The notes under the pieces are model-generated. The model made no database searches, was not told the origin of the DNA, and saw only the letters and a program-made list of their open reading frames with translations. From assembly GCA_038659295.1 (NCBI GenBank), contig JASNGC010000001.1:682001-746000 (forward strand): a stretch of DNA of 64,000 nt. The letters are read 5' to 3'. This DNA is from Enterocytospora artemiae. Taxonomy: Eukaryota; Microsporidia. Of this stretch, positions 49,234 to 58,744 are shown piece after piece; the first letter of the stretch is position 1; every line of letters begins with the position of its first letter. The translations under genes and the position numbers were made by a program.

Positions 49234-49563
49234 GGGATTATTTCCAAAAAAATTTTAAAAAACAAAAAAATTCTAGAAAAAATATGAAAGAAATTATTGA
49301 GTCAGTACAATAAAATTACAGAGAAATCAATGATATAATGTAAGGTAAACTTGCTTTGCAAAAAGAGTTTAAATCTTTGAGAAATTTATTTTCCTCAATC
49401 TTGTATCAATTTTGAATGCATTTATATAGATCAATGTAAGATTTCATTCATAAATGTTGGAAAATTGTCGAAACATCGAGTTTTCAAAGTTTGTTTGAAA
49501 TTTCTTGATAATTGATTTTTATTTGCCTTAATCTTTTCATAAAAACTAATTTTATTTTGCCCT
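49234..49563. other. Intergenic (divergent), nothing recognised
   Basis: 330 bp between the acidic Ser-rich gene and the 294-aa protein. No additional gene or RNA was recognised. Confidence 0.6.
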
Positions 49564-50448
49564 ATGCTTTCATGGTATTTTCCACTTATTTACAATATAT
49601 TTATTATTATGCTCTGCAATTTGTTTACGGCCACACTGCTAAATTCCAGGAAATATTTCATATATTCTACATTTTCCATCTTGAATCTCTTCATACAAAA
49701 TAATTCTATAAAACTAGCTGCTATAGAAAATGTTTTAATAGCTATTTTATTGAGATATTCTGTAAGGGATACTTTATTTAAACATTATAATGCTATTGGC
49801 AGCAGCGTAGAGTTGATTGATTCACAAAAGCCTTTAGTGAGAAATATCAATGGCCCCTGGTGTCTTTTTGATCAAATCTTAGAATGGTTCTATAACAGTG
49901 TAGGGGAAGACTTCATATTTTATATTTTGGAGCTTATAAGTCCATATAATTCAATAAGATATATTAAGCAATTCTCAAAGAATGTTACATTTCTTCAGCA
50001 CATCTTGTATAGTATTCCAATATTTATTCAACACAACACATTGCATAACAGTAGTATAATGCGTGATACTACATTCTATCATCTACCTTCAGAGAGTCAT
50101 TCTTATAGTCTGTCTCATTTGCCTTCTTTAAATGCATCATGGTCTCTTCACTTAAATATTGACCAACAATATGCCGATTATTCAAGCACCGTTGTATTCA
50201 TCATTGCCAAATATTTTACTTATAAAAATATCAAGTTGATCAACATTTTCAAACCACAGGTTAGTTTTCTAAACCATCTTATATTCATTCATAACTCAGA
50301 GCTTATCAATTTATATCTTACCATAAACTTTTGCTTTATTTACATGTACCACTCATTTACTAATTACTGCATAATTAATAATAATTTTCTGCAATGGTTT
50401 ACAATAGCATATATACTAATCTATATAGTTGAAAAAACAAACAAATAA
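49564..50448 (+). CDS. Uncharacterised hydrophobic protein
   Basis: A 294-aa protein, aromatic- and Ile/Leu-rich throughout. The first 25 residues (MLSWYFPLIYNIFIIMLCNLFT) form a signal anchor. Further hydrophobic stretches occur around 50-66, 117-127, 208-219 and 253-290. The middle part includes an NGPWCLFDQILEWFYNSVG segment. No family is recognised; the composition could indicate a membrane protein or a very AT-driven soluble protein. The start ATG follows CCC with a 1-nt spacer. Confidence 0.6.
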   Translation: MLSWYFPLIYNIFIIMLCNLFTATLLNSRKYFIYSTFSILNLFIQNNSIKLAAIENVLIAILLRYSVRDTLFKHYNAIGSSVELIDSQKPLVRNINGPWCLFDQILEWFYNSVGEDFIFYILELISPYNSIRYIKQFSKNVTFLQHILYSIPIFIQHNTLHNSSIMRDTTFYHLPSESHSYSLSHLPSLNASWSLHLNIDQQYADYSSTVVFIIAKYFTYKNIKLINIFKPQVSFLNHLIFIHNSELINLYLTINFCFIYMYHSFTNYCIINNNFLQWFTIAYILIYIVEKTNK

Positions 50449-50669
50449 ATAATTAGTCTGCTACAGTTGAAATAAGTCTATTTGTAATAAACAGCAACCT
50501 CTTGCCTATCTAATGTTTTGCAATTATCACAAATTAATTAAAATTGTTACTAGTCCTTAAATAGATCAAAACGTTATAACAACATAATGTAACGAATAAA
50601 ACTAAGTCTGTGGGAAAAGCTCGTATGATTAATTGAATACTAAGTGGAAACATATTTATCTTTCACGGT

Positions 50670-51689
50670 CTATTGCAGCAAACTTAACTTTTCTTCTAAG
50701 TCGATCATTTTATTTATAAAAAGATACTCTAGTCTGTCTGCTCTATATGTCCTATGGTTAAAGTCAGAGTTGACCTCTTCAAATAAAAGACTCCATATAT
50801 ACCAAAGTAAATGAGAGTAATTTTCAGCCAACTCTATCCCTTCCAAAATTTGATCGAAAATTTCGTTGTTATATACTACATTTGAATCTTCAAAATCTTG
50901 ATCGAATCTTAAATATTCGTATAAGAATCTTTTTTTTTCCAATCTAGTTAACCCAGAATTTTTCTCAAGCATACATTTGGTATAATCCATTTCAATTTCT
51001 AGAAAATAATTTGCAATTTCAGAAAGTGGAATATTCTTAGAAACGGTTTCAAAATCTATCAAAACAGCCTCTCCATTAACAATAAGTATATTTCCTATTT
51101 GTAAATCATTGTGGCAAATGGTGTCATTTAAAAGAGAATTTGTGTCAAGGTTCAAGGTGGGATAATTACAGTTGTTTGAATGATTAACAGCCAAATCATA
51201 ATGGCTTTCAATCCACCCATCGACTTTTTTGTCTATTCTTTGCAAAATACTACTTAGTAAGTTATATTTTTCAATAGATCCAATATTTCGAAATCTCTCT
51301 AAAAAATCTTCATAAAGGCGAACGTGGGCCCATGTATCATCGGTTGTACTAGTATGCGAATGACCATTTGTGGTCAAACTATTTCTTTTGTACTTGTGTA
51401 ATTTCCTCAAAGCTCTAGCAACCAATAAATAATCTTTTGAAGGATTACTACCTGTTGATTCTAAGTATTCTTCTATCTTAAATATTTCGTCTTCATGAAA
51501 TACACGGATATTATTAAACTGTGGCCGATGATATTTCTTTTTGGAGTATATTTTTAGTATATATTTTTGCTTTGTGGTGGTAACTACATACACTATATTG
51601 GTATAGGCTGTTTTTAGACGATTAATATTAAGTATTGGTTCTTTTACGACTGAATTGAATAGTGACCTTGGGTATTGAAATTTTGTCAT
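50670..51689 (-). CDS. Choline/ethanolamine kinase
   Basis: A 339-aa kinase of the first Kennedy-pathway step, phosphorylating choline or ethanolamine. The catalytic Brenner motif is TICHNDLQIGNILIVNG (about residue 188-204), and the following VLIDFETVSKNIPLSEIANYFLEIEMDYT matches the choline-kinase motif (IDFEYxxxNxxxxDIxNHFxEW). The N-terminal ATP-binding part is short and degenerate. The choline or ethanolamine preference cannot be read from sequence. The frame opens nine codons upstream at another ATG; I chose ATG 51689-51687, after CCCC with a 5-nt spacer. A choline-transporter-like gene lies 7 kb away. Confidence 0.85.
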   Translation of the reverse strand: MTKFQYPRSLFNSVVKEPILNINRLKTAYTNIVYVVTTTKQKYILKIYSKKKYHRPQFNNIRVFHEDEIFKIEEYLESTGSNPSKDYLLVARALRKLHKYKRNSLTTNGHSHTSTTDDTWAHVRLYEDFLERFRNIGSIEKYNLLSSILQRIDKKVDGWIESHYDLAVNHSNNCNYPTLNLDTNSLLNDTICHNDLQIGNILIVNGEAVLIDFETVSKNIPLSEIANYFLEIEMDYTKCMLEKNSGLTRLEKKRFLYEYLRFDQDFEDSNVVYNNEIFDQILEGIELAENYSHLLWYIWSLLFEEVNSDFNHRTYRADRLEYLFINKMIDLEEKLSLLQ

Positions 51690-51813
51690 GATTTGGGGTA
51701 AAAACATTCTTAACATTATTTAATAATAGGCCGGTAAATTAGATCTTAAGGTAATTGTTTATGTGAGATACATTACCTGATATTTTTCTATTTATGAAGA
51801 TAACTCCATACTG

Positions 51814-52050
51814 TTAAAAAATTAATGCAGTATAATTATAATGGTGGACATTTCTGCATGAGACTATCTTAGAATTTTCCACATAGCAATGCAAACATAA
51901 CCCATTAAAAATATGGTTAAATAGCTTTAATAAGCCTTGATAGTTTAGTATACCAAAGAAATCGTCCCAATCTGTACATCCCATACAAAAACCATTTCCC
52001 TCCTCTACCTCATAATTATATAACCTATAATCAAAATTTTGAATTTTCAT
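51814..52050 (-). CDS. Possible small cysteine protein
   Basis: A 78-aa ORF from ATG 52050-52048 (the frame also opens earlier at TTG). It contains two CxxC pairs, FCMGCTDWDD and LCLHCYVEN, 27 residues apart and typical of a zinc-binding fold, plus a later SCRN. No family is recognised. No CCC precedes the ATG, and only 74 bp separate it from the divergent PUP3 start. The cysteine spacing argues for a real small zinc protein, but chance is not excluded. Confidence 0.4.
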   Translation of the reverse strand: MKIQNFDYRLYNYEVEEGNGFCMGCTDWDDFFGILNYQGLLKLFNHIFNGLCLHCYVENSKIVSCRNVHHYNYTALIF

Positions 52051-52124
52051 AACGTTCTGTACGGTTATATTATTTTTACTCAACAATTAAACATTTTCTA
52101 TTTGGTTTTTCTTTTTTAGCCCTT

Positions 52125-52739
52125 ATGTCGGATATTTCTACTCATTATGGCGGCTCTATCCTGGCGATTGCAGGAAAAGATTCCATTTCACTAGTTTCAG
52201 ATTGTCGTCTTGGGGAAGCTTCATTTACAATTTCTACTAAGCGACAGAGTATTTTCAGCATAAATTCAAAGTGTGTAGTGGGTTTAACCTCTTTTCTCCC
52301 AGATTGTCAATTTCTTTTAGGAAAAATTAGGAAGAATGTTATGCTGTTTGAAATTAGCGAAAATAGGGAGATTGAGCCCGAGGAGTTAGCAAATTTGATT
52401 TCTTACACACTATATTCACGCAGAGCATCACCACTCTATGTAAGTGTTATTGTTGGGGGAATTAGGTCAGGGGGACAGCCATATATTTGTAGCATGGATT
52501 GTTTGGGCTGTAAATCAGTAACTCCATTTGCTGCAATTGGTACTGCAGAGAATAATCTTATGGGAATTACTGAAGCACTCTTTGTAGAGAACCAAACGGA
52601 GGATGAATTATTTACACAGAGCATGCAAGCATTCCTAAATGCAGTAGATAGAGATGCTTTGAGTGGTTGGGGAGCTGAGTGTGTTATATTATCTAAGAAG
52701 GGTAAGAAGATCAGGCATGTGAAAGGAAGAAATGATTAA
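52125..52739 (+). CDS. PUP3: 20S proteasome subunit beta-3
   Basis: A 204-aa subunit, matching the usual 205. It belongs to the non-catalytic beta subunits: no Thr1 follows a prosequence, and the N-terminus is HYGGSILAIAGKDSISLVSDCRLG. Diagnostic beta-3 lines are CSMDCLGCKSVT, GTAENNLMGITEALFVENQTEDELF and QAFLNAVDRDALSGWGAECVILSKKG, which follow PSMB3/Pup3 closely. The start ATG follows CCC with a 2-nt spacer. Confidence 0.95.
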   Translation: MSDISTHYGGSILAIAGKDSISLVSDCRLGEASFTISTKRQSIFSINSKCVVGLTSFLPDCQFLLGKIRKNVMLFEISENREIEPEELANLISYTLYSRRASPLYVSVIVGGIRSGGQPYICSMDCLGCKSVTPFAAIGTAENNLMGITEALFVENQTEDELFTQSMQAFLNAVDRDALSGWGAECVILSKKGKKIRHVKGRND

Positions 52740-53199
52740 TAAATGATATGACTTTGGTATTAATGAATATTTTTTGCCTGACAATCCATATTATAATCAA
52801 ATTATATGTGTGTTGCTCTTATCTATGCCTTATGTATAATTTACCGGTTGAAAACAGTGATTCATGACAGGCAGCCTGTCCATGGAGCGAATTAAAAAAT
52901 GCGTTTAAATATACATTTAGGGTACTAGACTACGCTTATTTGAAAATGTTATGATGTAAACTATTTAATATATAATAATATTGCTTTATGGAGTTTATTG
53001 TAGTTTGGATTTCCGTGAGATGAAATCAAAATGATATGTTTGTAAAAAATAACAAATTTACAAAAGTAATCCATGCGTATAGAAGACACCCAATAATTAT
53101 GCATCAAGATAATTTTTTATTTATGGCATCTACATTTATAGAAGCTTATGCAAAATTATAATTTTTTAAATCGTTATTTTTTTGTTTTTTACCCCACAA
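52740..53199. other. Intergenic with small palindrome
   Basis: 460 bp between PUP3 and the P5A-ATPase gene. A compact palindrome (GACAGG, CAG, CCTGTC) lies at 52866-52880. A 20-codon ORF after CCC near 53091 is probably chance. Nothing else was recognised. Confidence 0.5.
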
Positions 53200-56100
53200 A
53201 TGATTCAACTAAATAAGAATAAAAATAGAACAAGTAAAGAGAACGAGAAAAGTATTATCGATGATGATGCTTCTTTTAATATTCTTAGATATTCTCGTCG
53301 GTCATTTTTTACAGGATTTTACCTAATAGGATTTTATATTCTACCAATTTCGTTGGTCTATTCCATGGAACTATCATTATTCTGTATCTTTCTATCTTTC
53401 TTCCTATTTCTTTCGACTTACTGGACCATCAATTCGGAACTGTTGTTGTATTATAAGAATCCAAAAGGTAAATATGCTTTGTTTGATAAAATAGAAAGGA
53501 TAGAGAAACAACGTATTGGTAATGAAAAGACGGTTGAATATTGTTTTAATAATAGAGTGAAATATATTGTTGAAGGAAACAGATGTAAGAAACTAATTCC
53601 TAAAATTGAATATTCTGTAAGTGACTACTTAAAATATTATAGAGGTGGTAGTGATGTTACTAATATTTTCGAAGATTACTTACTTTATCCTGATAATTCG
53701 CTAGTCTTTCCTACACCTTCGTTCTTACCAATTTTCATTTCTCAATGTACTACACCAATTTTCACGTTTCAGATGTTTTCTTCATTTCTGATGATTTTTG
53801 ATGAATATATCTTGCAATCTGTTTTTTCAGCAATAATGAATATCGGAGTGGAGGCGATGATGGCTTTTAGCCGGGTACAAACTATGAAGTTGTTTAAAGG
53901 AATGGGAAAGAAAGAGGGGGTAGTAGAAATAATACGTAAGCCTGTTGACCTTAAAAAAGATAATCGTGGTGATATGGCCAATAATCACATTACAAGTATT
54001 AATTCATTGAGAACAGGAGATATTTTTATTATTTCCAACAATGGAGATGTTCCTTGCGACTGTCTTATTATGAGTGGTTCATGTATAGTAAATGAATCTA
54101 TGCTTTCTGGTGAGTCTACTCCTTTATTAAAAAGTAGTATTGATAATAGTATAGATAGAAAATTGGATGTAAAGGCAGATAAAAGACACATATTATTCAG
54201 TGGAACAACAATAATGAAGATAAATGAGGATGATACTGGTACTGGCAATAGCACATCTAATAATGTATTGATGTGCATTGCTATTAGGACCGGTTTCAAT
54301 ACGGAACAAGGATTATTACTTAGTAAAATGCTGCAATCAGATTCTTCATACGATTTTGAAGCATTAAAGTTTGTATTAATTCTTTCTATAAATGCACTCG
54401 TTGCTTCAATATTCACCTATTTTAATTCCCTTAAATCGGGTAGAGCACTTTTTTTGGATCTGATTATCCTCTTCACAAATGCTATTCCATTTGAATTGCC
54501 CATGGAAATGGGTATATCTATACAAATGGCTGTAAGAACCTTGATATCAAAAAATATTTATTGTTTAGAACCATTTCGAGTGGCTTTGGCAGGAAAAGTA
54601 GAGGTGTGTTGTTTTGATAAAACAGGGACATTAACCAATACTGAATTGAAAATAGAGGAGATAGTAAGTAGCAATCATATAAATGGCAACAATCACACAA
54701 ATGATAATCTGATGTTTCAATTTTTGAGTTGTTGTAATGAATTGGTTGATATTAACGGTAAATTACAAGGAGATCCTATTGACATGGAAATCCACAAATA
54801 TATAGGCACTACTGCTATTAACACCAACAATTCCACTAAAATGGTCTTCCCCTTCTCTTCAGAGTTAAGAAAGCAAGCGGTAGTTGCTAGTATTGATGGG
54901 GTCGATTATTATATTGTTAAGGGTGCTCCAGAACAACTGTATAAAAATATTACCAATAAGAAGAATTATGACAAATATGAGGAATATGCAAAGAAAGGAC
55001 TTAGGGTTATTGCATTAGCACACTGTCGAGTAAACAGCGTAGAAGAAGCAATAAAGATACACGATGTGAATGATATGGTTCATCATCAGTTAATTTGGGA
55101 TGCTTTTATTCTATTTGGGTCAAATATCAAACATGGTGCCGTAGATATGGTTAAAATTCTTCTGGAAAGCAATCATAAAGTGGTGGTTATCACCGGAGAC
55201 AATTTATTGACAGCTAAGAATGTTTGTGAACTTCTCGGAATTAAGGTAAAAGGTGTAGAAGGTGAGGAAATAACAGATATAGTTAACGATTCAGATTTTA
55301 TGAATTATAATCTATTTGCTAGAGCTGATCCAAGGCAAAAGGAATTGATTATTAAGGAGTATAAGAAGAGAGGATTTGTTACTATGATGGTGGGTGATGG
55401 GACAAATGATGTTGGTGCATTAAAGCTAGCTGATGTAGGAATAGCTGTAATACCAATTAATGAAATGGAAAAGAAGAACTCTGGAGGTACTACTACACCT
55501 GCTAATCATGGTAAGAATACCAATTTAATGGACTCCGTATTAGATAATCTTACTCCAGTTAAGATAGGAGATGCTTCAGTTGCTGCTCCTTTTTCTGTAA
55601 AGTCAAATAGTCTAACTCCTATAATTGATATTATTCAGCAAGGTAGATCTTCTGCTGTTACTACTATTCAGATGTATAAGATAATTGCCCTGAACTCCAT
55701 TATCTCGGCATTTACAATGGGTTCTTTAGATTTATTAGGAATTAAGTTTACAGAAAAACAAATGTTGGCTCTGGGCGTACTACAATCTATTGCCTTTAAT
55801 TCCATAAGTAGCTCAAAAATAACCCAAGGAATTTCAAAGGCGAGAGTCATTGAAAGTATTTTTACAAAGTATATCATAATAAGTATTATTGGACAAAGTA
55901 TAGTCCATATTGGTAGCTATTATATATTATTTAATATAATAAAAGGAAGTGGTATAACCACCGATACTATTAAAATTAATGATGGCAATTCATCACCTAA
56001 CTCTGATAGCATTAGGGGAAATAATTTCATCAATTCTTCAGTATTTATTCTTACTGTGTTTCAATCAATTGCAACATTTATCGCCAATTATATCGGCAGG

Positions 56101-56346
56101 CCTTTTCGAGAAGATATCTTGGAAAATAATTCACTTCTCCTCAGCTTGCTGGGTATGATTTTAGGTGGTATCAATTGCATCATAAATATTCATCAAGAAT
56201 TAAACGAGATGCTTGAAATAGTTGATTTGGGAGAGAACAGAAATTCTATTGTTTTACTGTGTGCTTCTGTTTTAGTTTTAACTTATTTTATTGAAAAGAT
56301 CTGTGCAAAGTTGTTTTTACAGAAGAAGACTACTAAAATCCAATAA
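53200..56346 (+). CDS. SPF1: P5A-type ATPase (Spf1/ATP13A1-like)
   Basis: A 1048-aa P-type ATPase, slightly shorter than yeast Spf1 (1215 aa). P5A pumps act at the ER as dislocases for misinserted transmembrane helices (known). Key motifs: the TM4 stretch FTNAIPFELPMEMG (P5A pattern PPELPxE; the first Pro of PP is replaced by F), the phosphorylation site CFDKTGTLTNTELK near residue 473, KGAPEQLY, VITGDNLLTAKNVCELLGI, and the hinge MMVGDGTNDVGALKLADVGIA. The GES-type actuator sequence MLSGEST is present. The open frame begins at TTG 53182; I chose ATG 53200, after CCCC with a 4-nt spacer. Asn/Ser-rich insertions (e.g. about residue 760-800) occur. Confidence 0.92.
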   Translation: MIQLNKNKNRTSKENEKSIIDDDASFNILRYSRRSFFTGFYLIGFYILPISLVYSMELSLFCIFLSFFLFLSTYWTINSELLLYYKNPKGKYALFDKIERIEKQRIGNEKTVEYCFNNRVKYIVEGNRCKKLIPKIEYSVSDYLKYYRGGSDVTNIFEDYLLYPDNSLVFPTPSFLPIFISQCTTPIFTFQMFSSFLMIFDEYILQSVFSAIMNIGVEAMMAFSRVQTMKLFKGMGKKEGVVEIIRKPVDLKKDNRGDMANNHITSINSLRTGDIFIISNNGDVPCDCLIMSGSCIVNESMLSGESTPLLKSSIDNSIDRKLDVKADKRHILFSGTTIMKINEDDTGTGNSTSNNVLMCIAIRTGFNTEQGLLLSKMLQSDSSYDFEALKFVLILSINALVASIFTYFNSLKSGRALFLDLIILFTNAIPFELPMEMGISIQMAVRTLISKNIYCLEPFRVALAGKVEVCCFDKTGTLTNTELKIEEIVSSNHINGNNHTNDNLMFQFLSCCNELVDINGKLQGDPIDMEIHKYIGTTAINTNNSTKMVFPFSSELRKQAVVASIDGVDYYIVKGAPEQLYKNITNKKNYDKYEEYAKKGLRVIALAHCRVNSVEEAIKIHDVNDMVHHQLIWDAFILFGSNIKHGAVDMVKILLESNHKVVVITGDNLLTAKNVCELLGIKVKGVEGEEITDIVNDSDFMNYNLFARADPRQKELIIKEYKKRGFVTMMVGDGTNDVGALKLADVGIAVIPINEMEKKNSGGTTTPANHGKNTNLMDSVLDNLTPVKIGDASVAAPFSVKSNSLTPIIDIIQQGRSSAVTTIQMYKIIALNSIISAFTMGSLDLLGIKFTEKQMLALGVLQSIAFNSISSSKITQGISKARVIESIFTKYIIISIIGQSIVHIGSYYILFNIIKGSGITTDTIKINDGNSSPNSDSIRGNNFINSSVFILTVFQSIATFIANYIGRPFREDILENNSLLLSLLGMILGGINCIINIHQELNEMLEIVDLGENRNSIVLLCASVLVLTYFIEKICAKLFLQKKTTKIQ

Positions 56347-56757
56347 ATTTACTCCTATAGAACAGGTTTTACGGTGCTATCATATAATTCCCCCTATTCT
56401 ACATTTTTGCTCAAACTAACATAAAATATAATAAATTTTTGAAGAATTTCGAAAAATACAGAAAAGCTAATATTTTCATTAATTTAATAATTTTGCACTC
56501 ATAAAGCATGGTATTGCGGTTCTAGTTTTATTGTCTAACTAATGTATTATTCTCCTAAAAGAGTTATTTATGGTAAGAGTAGTCATAAAAGCATTATCCT
56601 TATCATATTCAGTTCTGGTACTTTAGAAAAGAATTGATTTTTGTTTCTAAGAATTGTCTTTAAATACTTCAGAAGAAAATTTTGGCCCTAATTTATCCTT
56701 TAGCCTATAGCATTTGTGTTATTAACACAAATTGTACATTATAAACCCCTTAAATTT
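56347..56757. other. Intergenic, nothing recognised
   Basis: 411 bp between the P5A-ATPase and SulP genes, both on the plus strand. No ORF or RNA gene was recognised. Confidence 0.6.
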
Positions 56758-58371
56758 ATGAAAAAATCCATAGTATCATTGTTTTTAGAAATTCCGAAAT
56801 GCTTTTTGGCAGTACTTATTTTTACTACCGTGGACTTTTATGCTTATGGAACTCAACTATTTTCTATTAGATCTTCTGAAATCTACCACTCCAATAAAGA
56901 ATTATTTGATATACTGTCCAAATATTCTGCATGTGTCTTTATATGTACTTGCTGTATTGGTCAATTGGTCATGGGTGCTACTACTTCCATCAATTCAACT
57001 ATAATGTCATTAATGATATATGAGTCAATCTCATCCTCGAGAAAGATTGCTGAAGTCGTTATCGAGAATATTTCAGACAAAGAAAACTATGCATTGATTT
57101 TGTTTAATATTCACATGATTATGGTAATTTCTACTATTTTATTCGCCATTATTTCTTTCTTAGTTTTTAAAATGAATGTTGCAAACCTATTCAGGAATAT
57201 TCCAAAAATTGCAGTCAATTCAGTAATGGTTGTAGTAGGGATTTCAATGTTTCAGGATGTTTATTCAGAGATTTTAATAGACTATTCTCTTTTTAGTTTC
57301 TCCATGCTTTTATTGGCTATTCTTTTGGGAGGTTTGCTATTTTATTTGGATTCTAAATATCAATCTGACTATCTTATTCCGATTTCCTCTGTAATTGTTG
57401 TTGGGCTATTCAATTGGATTTCGAGATATATTTTTCAGAAAAATGATCACTTTTTGGAATCCAATCAATTTACAGTAAATTCAAGAATTGAGGAAATTGG
57501 TTTGTTGGAATTCTATAAGATATTTTCTGGGGGTTGTCGTTTTGAATTCAAATGTCTTTTGTATAATTTAGGCAATATTCTTACCGCAATCATTTTTAAT
57601 TTAATCCATATAAATGTTAATATTCCAAGTTTCTCAAATACTACAGGAATCGACATAAATATGAATAGAGAATGGCTTTCTCAATCGATGTCTAACTTTT
57701 TGTCGGCACCCTTTGGATATCCAACCTATTTTGTAAACTGCTACTCAGTCTATCTTAATAAAATCGGTGGGGTAAGTAAAATCACATCAGTTTTGTGTTC
57801 TCCAGCCGCAATTGTTTTGGGATTGTTAATTCCATACATCAGCCGATTCATACCTACGCTTTTATCTGGGATGATTATGTCATTTCTATCGCTTTGTTTT
57901 CTGAAATCCTTCTTGATTGATTATTTATCCATTATGTCTTTGGCTGATATGTCTATAATGATCATATCCATTTTATTCTGCGTAGAAATAAATGTAGTTA
58001 GTGGATTCTGCTGTGCAATTACCCTTAACTCCCTAATTATACTGAGACATTTTCTAAAGATGATAATTGTTAATAGAAAAAATCCAAAGGCAAACCTTCT
58101 CAATTCGGTCAGTCATGATAAATCAATTTGTAAAAAAATCATAAAGATCGATTATGTTGTTTATTTTCTGACAATTGATCTTTTTAAAAATGACATTGAA
58201 TTGTTATCTAGTGAAACCACACTTGATTTGACAGAATGTCTTTATATGGATATGAATGGAAATATGGCTTTATATGATAAGATATCGGAGTTGGGAATGG
58301 TAAATGTGTTGGGAATTCCGAACAATTTCTATCAAAAATTATTTGAAGGAAAAATAAATTCAATTAATTAA
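56758..58371 (+). CDS. SulP/SLC26-type transporter with STAS domain
   Basis: A 537-aa multi-span protein with 10 or more membrane segments, including VFICTCCIGQLVMGATTSINSTIMSLMIYE and GYPTYFVNCYSVYLNKIGGVSKIT. These match the SulP-type fold of the yeast YGR125W kind, and the final 90 residues form a STAS-like domain (VVYFLTIDLF...TTLDLTECLYMDMNGNMALYDKI). The family transports sulfate or other anions; the YGR125W substrate is not firmly known, so the substrate here is unknown. The frame opens earlier at a non-ATG; I chose ATG 56758, after CCCC with an 8-nt spacer. Confidence 0.7.
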   Translation: MKKSIVSLFLEIPKCFLAVLIFTTVDFYAYGTQLFSIRSSEIYHSNKELFDILSKYSACVFICTCCIGQLVMGATTSINSTIMSLMIYESISSSRKIAEVVIENISDKENYALILFNIHMIMVISTILFAIISFLVFKMNVANLFRNIPKIAVNSVMVVVGISMFQDVYSEILIDYSLFSFSMLLLAILLGGLLFYLDSKYQSDYLIPISSVIVVGLFNWISRYIFQKNDHFLESNQFTVNSRIEEIGLLEFYKIFSGGCRFEFKCLLYNLGNILTAIIFNLIHINVNIPSFSNTTGIDINMNREWLSQSMSNFLSAPFGYPTYFVNCYSVYLNKIGGVSKITSVLCSPAAIVLGLLIPYISRFIPTLLSGMIMSFLSLCFLKSFLIDYLSIMSLADMSIMIISILFCVEINVVSGFCCAITLNSLIILRHFLKMIIVNRKNPKANLLNSVSHDKSICKKIIKIDYVVYFLTIDLFKNDIELLSSETTLDLTECLYMDMNGNMALYDKISELGMVNVLGIPNNFYQKLFEGKINSIN

Positions 58372-58744
58372 TATTGCATGTTATTAAGAATTAAATGTGA
58401 AGTCTAAAGATATACTGGTTTTGATTAATATTTAGGCCTTTTTTCTTTATCATATTGACATATACCACTAATAACTGAAATATATGAAACTTTTAATTTA
58501 CTTTATATGTATCATCTTTATCCTAAAAAGATGTATATTGGCTTGTAAAACATATAATAAAAGTTATTTACTGTTAATCAGAAAGTAATAGATGTACCAG
58601 TGAATTTATTTTTCATCGGCATTGTTGTTTTGTTATAATTGTGAACAATTACTCCTTAACATTACTATTTACCTGATATTAATTAAATTATAATCTTCAA
58701 TATAGTATGATTATCGTTTTCATATTTTTTTTAAATTACCCCTT
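58372..58744. other. Intergenic with small hairpin
   Basis: 373 bp between the SulP and choline-transporter-like genes. A 7-bp hairpin (CATCTTT/AAAGATG with a 7-nt loop) lies at 58513-58533. Nothing else was recognised. Confidence 0.5.

Noticed and set aside
48995..49258. Plus-strand 87-codon acidic ORF
   Set aside because: It opens at TTG without a CCC signal and is antisense to the CCC-ATG acidic Ser-rich frame. Both arise from the same repetitive composition.
52866..52880. Compact palindrome GACAGG-CAG-CCTGTC as an operator or terminator
   Set aside because: Only 6-bp arms, no repeat elsewhere in the window; too short to assign a function.
54518..54700. 60-codon minus-strand ORF inside the P5A-ATPase
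   Set aside because: Shadow of the DKTGTLT region of the real gene.
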